DNA from: Sitta carolinensis
Taxonomy: Eukaryota > Chordata > Aves > Passeriformes > Sittidae
Length of the DNA: 64,000 nucleotides
Direction: 5' to 3'
Assembly (NCBI GenBank): GCA_032173965.1
Contig: CM063284.1
Coordinates: 133,477,125 to 133,541,124, forward strand
Every line of letters begins with the position of its first letter. The first letter of the stretch is position 1. A model generated the notes under the pieces. The model was not told where the DNA came from, did not search any database, and saw nothing but the letters and a program-made list of their open reading frames with translations. Below, in pieces: positions 27,341-39,000 of the stretch. Both the position numbers and the translations under genes were made by a program.

Positions 27341-28101
27341 ATTTTGATAATGGTCTAAAGAACTTTGTTAACCTTGGTGACGTATGTGCAGCATACTCAT
27401 CTTCAGACCTGTATATTTTCCTCAGAAATCCAAATAAATGAGGCACATCCTGGATGCCATATCTTTAAGTTGGAACAACTTCTCTTCATTTTGATCCTCT
27501 TCTGTGTTTTTTGTTTTATTTACTTATTTTTTTCCCGTATTTGCTTTATTTACTTATGTTTTATTTACTCTTTTTTCCTTTCCTGTCTGTTAATAATCAA
27601 TGGAAAGTTAATTTCTTATAACTTTTCCCTGGACCTTAGTTTATTTTCTTCACAAATCTGCTTCTTAAAAAAGTCCTCTGGCTTCTGGCTTCTGGCCTTG
27701 CTTGGCATGCAGTATAGCATCCTTCTGTCAGACAGCCATTCTTACCTTCTTGGATGTGCGTCTGGGAGAAGACAAGTTTGGAAGAATTCAGTGATTGCCA
27801 GACGTTTGAGTTCCAAAATAGGAAGGAACTGTAAAAAAAGTCTTAAAACTGCTTGTCTGAGAGTTTCAGCAGATATTTTCCACTCTGGCACCTTAGGTCA
27901 GAATGGAAATTAATTCATTAATTAGAATGTCATATGGGCTTTTCTCTGGACTTGTGCTTGAAAAAGTGAGGAATTTTCAAAATTAATCTAATACCTACTG
28001 TGCTTCATCCTCAGAATTAGTCTTTAAAGCATAATTTTGACCCTATGATCATGCTCTTTCCCACTGCACACAGTCATTAGTAGATGCTCTTCCTTTTCTG
28101 C
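27341..28101. other. non-coding DNA with a T-rich open frame
   Basis: A plus-strand frame of 182 codons runs from 27365 to 27913. Its middle is built from low-complexity TTTATTTACTTA-type sequence (27515-27575), giving long F/L/I/Y runs. I see no family motif, Kozak context or exon structure, so I treat it as a chance frame. Confidence 0.55.
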
Positions 28102-28633
28102 TTTGGTGGGTTGATTCTGGCCAGCAGCTAAACAGAGCTGTTCACTCCTTCCCCTCTCCTGTGGGATGGGGGAAAAATAAAAGAAAGGCATAAAGTTTTG
28201 TGGATCAAGATAAAGGCAATAGGTGAAGCAAAGGCTATACTTGCAAGTAAAGGAGTTTATTCACTGCTTTCCAGTGGCAGCCAGATATTTAACCAATTTC
28301 TGGTAAGGTTGGCCTCAGAGTGTAACCATGGTTTTCCCTACTTTCATGTCCCTTTCTTGAGTTTTTATTGCTCAGCAAAATATAATATGGTATGGGACAT
28401 CCTGTTGATCAATAGGACCAGCTCTTCCAGCTGTGTGTTCTTCCAGTTTCTTGCCAGCACTAGCCTACTTCTGGAGTGATAGACTGGGCAAAACCTTAGC
28501 ACTATGCAAGCCCTGTTCAGCAATAACCAGAATTCTGGTGTGTTATCAACAGTGTTAGTCACAAATGCAAAAATCTCAGGACCATCGGGCTGCTGTGAAG
28601 GAAATTGACTCCATCCCAGCCAAATGCAGTACA
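28102..28633 (-). mobile_element. decayed solo LTR (avian ERVL-like), minus strand
   Basis: On the plus strand this reads as the reverse of the same LTR family as the copy at 55756. Shared landmarks in order are 'ctggccagcagctaaac' (28117), 'tcctgtgggatggggg' (28157-28172), 'tggtatgggacatcctgttg' (28389), 'tcagcaataacca' (28517) and 'ccatcccagccaaa' (28611). Orientation is set by the better preserved copy. The flanking pentamers tctgc (28097-28101) and cctgc (28634-28638) agree at 4 of 5 positions, fitting a decayed 5-bp target duplication and a solo LTR. Terminal TG has changed to TT. No internal retroviral sequence flanks it. Confidence 0.75.
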
Positions 28634-30460
28634 CCTGCAGAGATCCTGTCTAAAAAAGCTTCACAAAAGGGACAGAAGAATAGGGGATTATTTGGAGTCC
28701 AGTAGTGTTGTGTAGATCAAAGATGTGCCTTTCACTTGTGATGCACAGCTATTCAAGGGGTTGGAGACTGAGGAAGCATTACTTTGTTCTACTTCCAGTT
28801 CCCCAACAGTTCTTTTTTCCTTACTATACCCTAAGGTGACCTTTCTCTTCCATTTAGATAGACATTGATAAATTATATCAGTGATGGTAGGTTCATTTGG
28901 TGCCCATGTGCTTCACTGTTTTATTCTCTGTCAACACAGTCATTCTTTCATCTCTGGACCAACACTTATATTTTTCTTGTTGTCAGCCATTTTTGCCTGA
29001 AATGTAGAAAGAGTCCTATGGAAGAATATCCCTATAAGTTTTTCTCAATAAGATTTCACTTAGAAAGGGATCCAAGATAAGTGCTTAAGTGTTTTTTTCA
29101 ATTAAGATAATTATTCCCTTTTAAAATTGTATATTGTTCCGGAACTGAAGCATTATGTCACATCTTGGATGTTGCTTTCCATATGTGTTGTCTAGAACAA
29201 TTTACATATTATTTATGTTAAACAAAATTATTTTGCCCTTCTGTCTGTGAATCAGATGCAAACGAGGACCCTCACAGTAAAGCACATAAAAATTCTTGAC
29301 TGGTATGAAAGCACTAAGAACATAGAAAAACAACCAGTTTTCTAATTTATTTTCTAACTCTTTATAAACAGAAGTGAAGGTGTACAAAGATACTACATCA
29401 GGTTGCCTTGTGCTGGTCCTCGTAAGGATGGAACCTTTAGAATGATAACTCTGATCTCTGTTACAGGAGCTAATAAAGAATTAGCATTGGCTGTTCCTTG
29501 ATTTCTCCTGAATGCATAGACAGAGCATGAGGGGGTAGGTTGCCAGTGACTGTCAACAGTATTAGCAGAGGAATGCTCTGGGTTGTGGGTTCTGGGTTTA
29601 GCTGAGTTGGAAAATAAGTGAAACACATTTTAAGATTTATAGAGGATTGTGATGCATCTCCTGTAAGGTGCCTGAACTCAGCAGGGAGCTCAGGAAAAAG
29701 AGCCTTTTCTTATTTCAACTGTCTGGATCAAAATCTGATATGACTCACAGAAGCTCACACCTATCATTATAGATATGGTTGTGTTCAGCCCAGGTTAGAA
29801 GACTCCTTGCAGACTAAATGTCTGGAGGATATGGCTTTTAAAATATAAGAATTCTCTTTAGTGTGTGTGATCTGAAGTTACTCTCAGAGTAACTTTTTTT
29901 TCCTGTTTTGTTTTTTATGATGCCCAGTGGCATATCCTTTGTTAAATATTAAGACGTTCCTCAAAAGATTTTTGCTCAATATGATATCATAATTTTTCAA
30001 AAACTTCTTTAGAAAATAAAGCTGTTTGTTCTCTTACAGCTTTGTTTATGTAAATAGAGACCATTGTAGAGGTATTAAAAGAAAAAGAGAATTAAAACCT
30101 GTGATGTAGAATGCCAGGTCAAATGGTTGAAAAGTGACAAAGTTTTATGCAACCGAAAACAGTATTTTATAACAGGAAGTTCATGATCATTCTTGTCTAT
30201 TAATACTGAAGAATATTTGTTAAACTAAACCTACCTGAATTAATTTGTGTGTATAGACTCTTTTTTCCCCCTTTAAAATGATAATGTATTAATTTTTGTT
30301 TCTTACCATAGCACAATAATCCAGAAGCAGGACAAAGTTACTGCTAAAAAAAAAAAGTCCATAATCTACTCTGTAAACTCAATAAGATTAATTTTACATT
30401 TGGTAGGATGTAGGGGCTGATGTTTCTTTTTTTGTATGAAATATTATATCTTTTGTATAG
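28634..30460. other. non-coding DNA
   Basis: No gene or recognisable transposon. Open frames on both strands are short and unsupported. Confidence 0.5.
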
Positions 30461-30543
30461 TGTATGAGGAGAGTCTAAAGGCAACTCATCATGTGGTTAT
30501 GTTTGAAAAATGTCCAAGTGAAAATGACAGTATGGAGTTCCAC
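30461..30543 (+). CDS. candidate 83-nt coding exon, gene not recognised
   Basis: The acceptor 'atcttttgtatag' ends at 30460 and the donor CAC|gtaagtgt starts at 30544. Two of three frames have early stops. The third starts with two bases completing a codon and reads YEESLKATHHVVMF then EKCPSENDSMEFH, ending exactly on a codon boundary. The entry phase (1) matches the end of the candidate exon at 17732, and the exit phase (0) matches the start of the candidate at 31309. Charged, mixed-residue composition looks protein-like. I cannot assign a family. The alternative is a chance pairing of good splice sites. Confidence 0.4.
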
Positions 30544-31308
30544 GTAAGTGTGGTTGAGTCTATCACCTTTCAGAAAGCAGAAATACAAAACAATACCTCT
30601 GAAAAAAAAATCCTAGTGCTTTGTAGTTGCTAGACTTTAAATCATGAGAATTTTTAATTAAGCTCATGTCTTTTTTCATTTATGTTCTTTATTGTATGCA
30701 AATTCATATATGAGGAAAAGGAATAATTAAATTAAAATCTTCCTAAAAATGAATAGAGGTTAAAAGTAACATAAAATATAGCATGGTGGAAAATTAAACA
30801 GTAAATTGAAATAGAATTTATTTCATTGTCAGAACAATACAGGATAAATTAGCGGAGGTGAAAAATTAATGAAAATGTATTTTTTAATGTAGGAAAGTGA
30901 CTTAAAAACACAGGGAACATATTAAGACAGTATTTTTAACTTAAAAAAAAATATACATTTTTAACAAAAATTTGCCCTTTTTATGGTCTCTGACAACACT
31001 GGGAAAACTCTAGAACAACTCAAAAGCGTAAAGTAATTTTATTTTTTCCCCACTGTAAATGTATTTGTGGGAGGTTGTTGTCTGTGAATGTACACTTACA
31101 CTACAAACATGGTACACCTCACATATTACAGAATTGAAATGTACATTTGTAAAAAGAGAATTGCGATTTGTTTTCAGTTGTGTATTGAAGAAAACCTTTT
31201 ACACCATGAAATTAGTTTTTATGGAGAATAGGATATTACGCTTATATGTCTGTATTGTGTACATTAATTCTTTATGTTTATATAAAATTTTCTTCTGTTT
31301 TTTTTAAG

Positions 31309-31356
31309 GAGAGCGAAGCAAGAAAGAGTGCCAGATTTTTAAAGAGTGCTGAGTGA
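31309..31356 (+). CDS. candidate terminal coding segment with stop
   Basis: The acceptor 'tcttctgttttttttaag' ends at 31308. Continuing from the phase-0 end of the exon at 30461-30543, the frame reads ESEARKSARFLKSAE and stops at TGA (31354-31356). A canonical AATAAA lies 60 bases on, at 31416-31421, so this could be the last coding exon of a plus-strand gene. The other two frames also stop before 31360. A weak donor-like site (GCAG|gtataa) follows the stop at 31362, so a non-coding internal exon is possible. The intron to the previous candidate is 765 bases. No family is recognised. Confidence 0.3.
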   Translation, partial: ESEARKSARFLKSAE

Positions 31357-31415
31357 GGCAGGTATAATCAGATTTGTAGTTAAAAGAGCACCTAGCTTGA
31401 TTGGTGTAAACATGG

Positions 31416-31421
31416 AATAAA
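31416..31421 (+). terminator. possible poly(A) signal AATAAA
   Basis: A canonical AATAAA lies 60 bases after the stop of the candidate terminal exon, followed by T-rich sequence from about 31440. The hexamer is common in AT-rich DNA, so it only matters if that exon is real. Confidence 0.25.
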
Positions 31422-31444
31422 ATAATAGACTTGCTGACTCTTAT

Positions 31445-34400
31445 TTTTAGAACACATATCAGTGCCACTCTCCACAGCAGCCTGTGCTTACAGTGGTTGT
31501 TTTACTTGGAGTGTGCTCACATGCACCATGGAATGTGGACCAGGAATGGGCATTTCCCATGGATGGCTCCTGGTTAGGGGGCCAGTGCTGTATCTCAGCT
31601 GTGAAGCACACAGCCTTTGTAAAGCACAGAAAGAACCAGTAAATCCAGCTAATTGTGTTTCTGTATTTTCTTAGATTGTAAATAATCCTGAAGGTTTATT
31701 GAAAAGTTTTTGCAGTGTATCAAGGTGTATTTTTTTTTCTGAGATGGAAACTTTTATTTAAAGGCCTTAGCCTTCTGAAGTATATGTGATATTTATAAAA
31801 TAATTAAATAATATTATATATTTAGTATTTACTCTGTCTCATATCAGTGTAAAAATATGTAATTTGAATACTTTGTTGACATTGTAGTTAGTGGTAAAAT
31901 GGAAGTCTTAAATAGCTGTAGTTCATGAGCCTTTCTGTCTTTGCAGAATACCGATAACTTCTACATCACAATGTAATTGATATTTAGTAGGAATAAATTC
32001 CATTTCACTTCTTTGTTCATTAAATTGTGTCGATTTTCTCAAATGGAATTATGAAATCAATCATTTTGCTGCTTTTTCTTCAATTAGAAGGGTGTGTTTC
32101 TGACCTTATGATGGTTACCCACCCTGTCTGTATATAGTATTACTAGATTACTCTCTATTGGATTACTTTCCCCTATCTTTTTTTCTGTTTAGTGATTGAA
32201 AATTGTGATTTGGTGTAGGAGGGGTCATGCTGTCTTATACTTCATACAACATTTAAAACTCAGAAGGCTGCCAGAGCTCAGGTTAATAATAGTAATAGAC
32301 TCTCTGAGCTGCAATAGAGGAGTGATATTTAGTCAGCTTTGAGGGGATAAATGGGTTTAGCAGATAATTTGACAGGAGAGCAGAGCACGCAGTCTTGCCT
32401 GGAGTATCTGCTACTCGCTGTCGTACTTACTCAGTGCTGGCTCATGGGGGTGCTCCAGTCATGAGCCTGGGGCTCTGGGGGAGGGTTCTCATCTTGTGCC
32501 AGTGGGAGGTGGAGTGAAAGAGGAAGGAAGAGGCAAAGAAGGAATAACAGGTTATATGTCTTTCCTCAAAGTTTTTTCTGTGACTTTGGAGTAGCTATTT
32601 GAGATTCCTTATATGAAAATTTTGGACTGGCTGGATTATTTCTTAGGATCAGTCCAGTGAAAGCTTGTTACTGATGCTTTGGTTAGCAGGTTGCAGGAGA
32701 TGTAGGGATGCAAATAGTCCTTCTGGCAAATGATGACTAAAGACGTAATCCAAAATAGCCCATTCTCCAGTTGGTATTTTCCCATCGTTTAAGGCTAGTT
32801 TCTGAACTTCTGTTTTGTTTGCCATGCATCATTAACATGTTCTCCTTTGGTCATAGAAGTGTATTTTGAAATAGAAGTCTTTTTCAGTTGCTAACTTGCT
32901 TTTTCTGCCTATTGTATCTTCCTGTCAGTATAAATGTTCTAAGACAGTTGAAATTTAGGGTCCTTATAGTAATTCAACATGCAAGACTTACGATTTATTG
33001 CAAAAGTAGGATTCCTTCTTGTTCAGCATCTTCATGGCCTGAGTTGATTAGGAATGAAGCACAGTGACAGAATAGCTGACACTTCAAGAAGCACAGTTCC
33101 AATACAATAACCTAACTGGTTATTTTAAATTGAAATTTAGGTCTTAAAATCTTGTCAGATTCATATGTATACTACTCTTGCACATAGAATTTTCAGGGTT
33201 TTATTACTCTACAGTTATCATTGTATGTTTTCTCATTAATCTTCTACTCAAGACAGAGAAACCTTCATGTTTGCACTGGTGTAAGCAGACCTTTTTCATC
33301 TTTCAGAATTCCTTCTTCTAATTTTTGTACCAGTTAATGTAAAAGAAGAACAAAATTTATACGTTAATTATATATAGTGTAATGATTACTTTATCAAGGT
33401 GGTGCTCAATTGTTTTGCTGATTTCCATGTTTGAATGAAAAATTACAAAGCAAAAATAAATACATTTTAGTAGAAATAAAAACATTTGATAGAAATAAGT
33501 TAATTCAGCCAAAAATTAGAGGGAAATAGTTGTGGTGATTTATTTAATTAGGATAACTGCTAAATATTCTGCTTATCAGTGTCATTGTTTTAAAGTACAC
33601 TTCTATATTAAAGTCATAGTGAAATAAAAGTATCTTTATATGTCATAACTAAACCATCATGAAAAAGAAGAATAACTTGCTGTTATAGGAGAGAATTTAA
33701 TTTTTTGTGCTTTATTAAAAAATCACTATTGAAACAATAGTTATTTTTAGACAAAGTTAAGATTTTTTTTCATGTGACATCTTAGGCTTCCTCTTCAGAA
33801 AGAAATACAGAATTGCTGTCACTAGTCAGTTCTACTCAAAAAGTTTCAAGCTGTTGTAAATTTAATTCAGCATGCATCCTAACATTTCAAAGTTTAACTG
33901 TTCGGTCATCGATGTTACAGCTATGAGAAGCTCCTCCTAAAGAGGTGTCATTATGACCATATGGTCCAACTTCTGTGTAACAGATTGTAGAATTTCGATA
34001 GTAGTCTGTGATAAAAACTTTGTCTATGAGAGCTAGTTAAAAAATATATAGCTAGTCTTTATGTTCACCTTATTTTTGGATATTCAACTTTGTGGTTTGA
34101 GTACTAGCAGAATTTATGACCTTTCATTGTAAAACTAAAAAGAAATACTGATAAAAGCCAGTACTCATGCTTCTATCAATACACATCACAGGATCTCTTG
34201 TCTCTAAGTGTGTGTTAGTGTAAGCCCATATTTTTAACACTTTTGGTCAACTGGAAAAATCATGAAACATAATCTTAAAAAATTTATCCAGATCACCTGA
34301 GCATGTTTCATTTGCCTGCTTATTTTAATCCTTAGGTTTGAGAGACTTTTCATAGTGGGAGAACTGTTGGAGTTCTAAGTCTCTTGTTTTCTACTAGAAA

Positions 34401-34640
34401 GGAAGATGTCTTTTATATATCAACTCATTGAAACACCTTAGTTAGATAACATGTGTGAACTTCTGTGAACAGTCAAAGATGAAATGCCTGCTTTATATCC
34501 ATGATATCAAGATGATGAATTTATCCCTTTTGTACAGTATGTTTTGAAAATAAAAATAGTAAAAAAATGAAAGGAGCCAGTCCACTTGTTGCCAGTTATG
34601 ATGAATCCTTTGCAAAGCAAATTTTAGAAATGGTATTTTG
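31445..34640. other. non-coding DNA with one GC-rich patch
   Basis: Mostly AT-rich sequence without recognisable genes. A plus-strand frame at 31462-31674 has a good upstream acceptor ('cttatttttag' at 31450) but no matching donor. The patch at 32380-32560 is described separately. Confidence 0.5.
32431..32492 (-). other. candidate minus-strand exon in a GC-rich patch
   Basis: Read on the minus strand, a pyrimidine tract of about 50 bases (plus 32495-32550, purine-rich) leads to an acceptor CAAG. A 62-nt segment follows, then a strong donor TGA|gtaagtacg (plus 32422-32430). One frame reads ENPPPEPQAHDWSTPMSQH and then a stop at the very exon end; the others stop earlier. An alternative acceptor gives 32431-32474. 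It could be a non-coding RNA exon, a coding exon, or chance. Confidence 0.2.
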
Positions 34641-34722
34641 TGATGGACTTGACTGTGTTAGGTTAATGCTTGTACTGGATGATCTTAAAGGTCTTTTTCC
34701 AATGTAAATGATTCTAGGAATG
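34641..34722 (+). mobile_element. CR1 LINE 3' tail fragment, plus strand
   Basis: About 80 bases match the last part of a CR1 subfamily: 'tggatgatcttaaaggtctt' (34676-34695), then 'aatgtaaatgattctaggaatg'. It resembles the 21050-21248 copy. Only the extreme 3' end survives, or the rest has decayed beyond recognition. Confidence 0.75.
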
Positions 34723-35779
34723 TTATGTTCACTTTGTCACATAGCAATAACTTGTTCTGTATTAAACAAAGAGGGGTTGCTGGCATCTGTTAGAACCCAC
34801 CTGTCATGTTGCAGGAGATATTTGTTAGATGGGTTGTACTTTAGGTAAGAACAATTACAGGAACTGTGTTTGCACATTTCAGTACAAATATTCATCACCC
34901 TATTTATTTATTTATTTTATTTTTTTTTTTTTACAGCTAGTACATTTTGTAATAAGTTCTAACAATCAAAAAAATAGAACATGCATAGATTTTGCTATTT
35001 CAGCCTTTCAGATGACAAAGCTAAGGTGATACTTCCAACTTTTTCTTTTGGACAGTATGTACTTAAATGGAAAGCACAATTAATTTTTTTTTACACTAGT
35101 ACTTATTTATCATTTAGACAAATGGCAAATCCTGTTTTGCTAGAAGCTTCTTTGAATCCTCTTTCAAGTATTTGGTTTTGTAGACTGCAATAATATTTGG
35201 AAATAGATAAATAGTGTAATGAATGATGACAAAATAAAATGTAATTTAATAAGTGGAGCTGATACTTGTTTGTGGAAAGAGCCATTTCTGTTTGAAATAG
35301 AATGAAAGCAACACTGGTACTAGCAGTGAACAATGACTGTGCTACTTTGCCTTGAACATCCATGCTTAACTTGAGAAAAGTGAATAATCTTCCAAATCAC
35401 TAAGGTAACCTACAATCTTAGGAATATATTCAAGATTAGGATGTCTAAGAAATTTACCTTCTGACCTATGCCTACCTATTCCCATGCAACCAGGTATTTG
35501 CTCTAGAGCTCCTTGCATGTCCAAGTTTAGGCCGTATCATGTGCACAGATGTGTCTTAACAGGAAGAAACAGGAGATTCAGCTTGTCATGATCAAAAAAC
35601 AGTCAGAAAATCAAAAACAGAATAAAAGAACCCAGTTCCTAAACGCTGTCTGAGAATCATCAGACATACAGCGGACTCACCTTATGAAAATCTATGGTTT
35701 TGAGTCTGTCATAAAAGGTATTTTAATAAGGAAATGAAAGAAGGTGACCGGAATACAAGCCCAGACAACAAAAGATCCT
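34723..35779. other. non-coding DNA
   Basis: No convincing gene. A 30-nt segment at 34815-34844 has good splice-like borders but is too short to call. A TTTA/T-run repeat lies at 34901-34932. Confidence 0.5.
34901..34932. repeat. (TTTA)n and T-run
   Basis: Four to five TTTA units are followed by a run of 13 T residues, ending in 'acag'. Confidence 0.9.
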
Positions 35780-36095
35780 GAGGGAACATCACTAGTTCAG
35801 GGGTGCCAGCTAGGTTTTAATGGCTTTGCATTACACCCTGAGCTTGGCAGTCCAGCCAGTTTTTCTTCTGCTTGTCCAGTCCATGTGTCCCCAGTTTGTC
35901 TAGAAGGATGCTGTGGGAGACCAGGTCACGAGGCTTTGTGTTCCCTTCACACGGCCAGTCATTTTGTCGGTGGTGGCAGGCAGATAACTCAAACACGTTT
36001 GCATTCTTCTGTGCTGGGAAATGGCATCCACGAGGATATGTCCCATAACCTTCCACAAATGTCTGATAGGATGTTCATTCTCCCAGGTGTTGAAC
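35780..36095 (-). mobile_element. CR1 LINE ORF2 internal fragment, minus strand
   Basis: The plus strand reads as reversed CR1 ORF2 from the reverse-transcriptase region: 'cagtccagccagtttttc' (35848-35865), 'cagtttgtctagaaggatgc' (35892), 'ctgtgggagaccaggtcacg' (35911) and 'tcccataaccttccaca' (36041-36057). It lacks the LINE 3' end, so it is an internal piece left by deletion or an aberrant insertion. Stops break every frame. The left border is uncertain. Confidence 0.7.
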
Positions 36096-39000
36096 CCATA
36101 ATATTATGGAGAAAATGCAGAGGCTGAACAGAAAGCAAGCTTTGCAGTCCTACAAATACAGACTTCATCTGAGTGTGCAAAACAATCTGGATTTCTATCC
36201 CATTACTTTTATTTCTGCCCAGATAAGCCATTAGCCAAAGGATCAATACCATATTTATAAAACAAATTAATTTGTTCAGTTAAATATTGACTTCTACAAG
36301 AATATTCTGTGGAAAGATAATCTATGGTACTATTGCACATAATTTAAAATTTCATACTTGTAGAGAGGCTTCACTCAGTGCCCGAATTCATGGAAAAGAC
36401 TGAAATTCAGAAAAGTAGTATACTTATCTTTCTCTTGGCTGGATCTATAAAGCTTATTTGTCAGATTTTTGGGTGTCTGCCTTATGTTTTGAGGATAATT
36501 AACTTCCTTAATTGTACTTAGTGCATAATTTAGTTTTCTTGGGGTACCTTTTAGGCCTCATAAGAGCGTGGCAGAGTAGTTGCTAAATCTTGCTATTAGT
36601 CCTTGTCTGTTCAGACACTTGTGTGAAGTTAGGGATGTTCCTAAATGTTTGCAATCTTCTGCTGTATCTATGAATTTTAACGTAAAAGTGGAGGAAAGGA
36701 GTTGCCTGTGGCCTCCATGTTATATCACTATGAAATAATATTTTTTGTTGGAACTCTAGCTCTGTTTCTTGAAGGTTGATTAAGGGTTGCCTATTATAAG
36801 ACTTGTGTATTTCCTTGCCTGATAGCTATGTCTATATTATGGCCACAGCATATGGATATGTCCCTGATGGAGTAAAAAATGTCAGACATGTATTAAATAA
36901 TGCTGTTATTTTTAAATGAGAAACTTGGAAAGTATAAGGCTCTTGCAATAAGATTTTTCTCTCTGAATGCTTAAAATCTCTAAGCTATCAATTGTATACA
37001 AGGCTAGGAATCCTGAGATAGAATTCCTTCCAAGAATGATTACAGGAAATTTGCTCTTCTTTCCTGGAGAATGAACAATAATGAATTTGTGTTTTGTTTG
37101 TTTTAGAAAGGACTTGCAGTCCTTTCACAATTGATTTCTATTTAAAGAGCTTTTTTTTCAATGAGAATATATCTTTGTAGAGTTATCATGAAGGTGGCAT
37201 TTCTAGATAACATACATTAATTATTACATATAGATGCTGCTGTTCTGCTCCATTTAATAGAAGATAGCTTACATTTCCTGTCTGCTTGAAGTTTCATAAC
37301 AGGAAAGACTACAGTGGCTATTCCACAGGCATGTTTGACATCATACATATTTTTTTTTAATTGGTAGTTGACCACCTGCTTTAATAATTCTTCAACTTCA
37401 ACTTCAACTAATATTTAGAAAAATGGATAGCATTTAAAAATATTCTTAATGACATTTAAAGACATTTAAAGTTTATATACCCTCTTTATGGGCATTCATG
37501 GTGAGCTCTGAGGTTTTTAAGTAAGTGCCAATAAATATAATTATTATACAGGTTTTTTAGACATAGCTTTTAATATCTTTTTTAATTATAGCTTTTTCAT
37601 AGGTACTGTTAGTGATGTACAGAACAAATTCCCTTTTTTTGACCTGCTGTAATAATATCTGTAATTAATGATACAATGATTATAGGAATTTTGACATTCA
37701 CATGTGATTTCAGTAACTAATATAGATAATGTTTATGATGAAGTCTACCCATTTACATCCTGAAACCATACACAGGAACAACAACAGATATCATAAAGGG
37801 TATTATTAGTGTCAGTAAGTTTGACCACAGTGTTGTGGTGTGATCATCTGTGGCTGATTTAATGTTCATTTTGAATTCTAGGCTTCTGGGAATTTGACAG
37901 GCTTTATAGCAAATTAGAAGTTCTGACGTGCCTTTGTTGGTAATTCTATAGTTTCCAATTTAATTAAATGTGAAAAAGAAATTTGGTTTTGTTTTTATTT
38001 TATAGTGTTCCCTCATTTTAACAATAGATACTAAAGTGCTAATCCATTCTGTTCTGCAGAGGTTCTTACATTGTCCTCATCAACATATATCTTTAGTCTT
38101 TCAGTCATGCATTAAATGATATGACTAACATCTGTTACATTTGGTTTGTTCTTTCACATTCTCTCCCTGGGGGAGGAATTTCATGTGCAGTTAGTGGGGT
38201 TTGTTATAACGTGGAGGGTTTTAAAAAAATATGTATATTTCTTTGTGTTCCTATTAGAAGAGGTCAGTGCACTTTGCACCTACAACAAAAGACAGGATGG
38301 TTTAAGAGTGAATGATTGTGGTAGGAAAGTTCCGTATCCGTTTGTGTAGACTAAAACCATTATTATGTCTGAGGGGGGAATTGCTGACCATGATCTTTAT
38401 CTTGGACATGTTGGTCACAAGGTGCTGAGCTTTTTGAACATAAGAATTGATATGTCCCACTCGAGGCTCTCTTCTGTCAAAAATCAGTGCAGAGAGCAGA
38501 AAAGTAGGCTACGTTACTTATGGTGGAAAAATGTTATTGGGAATGTGATAATGGCTGATGGCTTCTTGCTGATGAATTTTGGATTACTGTGGTGAGGTAG
38601 GTAATGATAATGGCAGCTGATAAATACTGGCACACTTAAAGATGAAATTGAATCTCCTAGCAAACAAGGAAAGGAGAAAACTGCTGTAGGTGCTGTATGG
38701 TAAGCCATTGTCAGGACGAATTCCAAGAGAATTCCGAAATATTTGACTGATTTAACAGTTTGAGGATATGTATGTACAAAAAAAAAAGAGACACAAAAGG
38801 TGGTCTCATGTGCCCATTCACTGTTTGTTCAGCTTGCACCAGCTGTTCTTCATTCCTGAGGAGACCTTGTTTAAGTAGTGAAACCCTACCTGTTATCACT
38901 ATAAAACTGACAAAAATCAGCACATCCAGATGCTAAGCTGGGCTTTGAAGCATCTTAGAAAAATGAGGCAAGATTTCTAAAGCCACGATCAATGCAACTC

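Noticed and set aside
34815..34844. 30-nt segment with good acceptor and gtaaga donor, reading RYLLDGLYF
   Set aside because: Too short to separate from chance. Its phase (2-2) would fit the 57-kb exons, but 22 kb separates them and nothing else supports it.
35670..35694. 25-nt minus-strand segment with a strong gtgagt donor
   Set aside because: Too short and no compatible neighbour on the minus strand.
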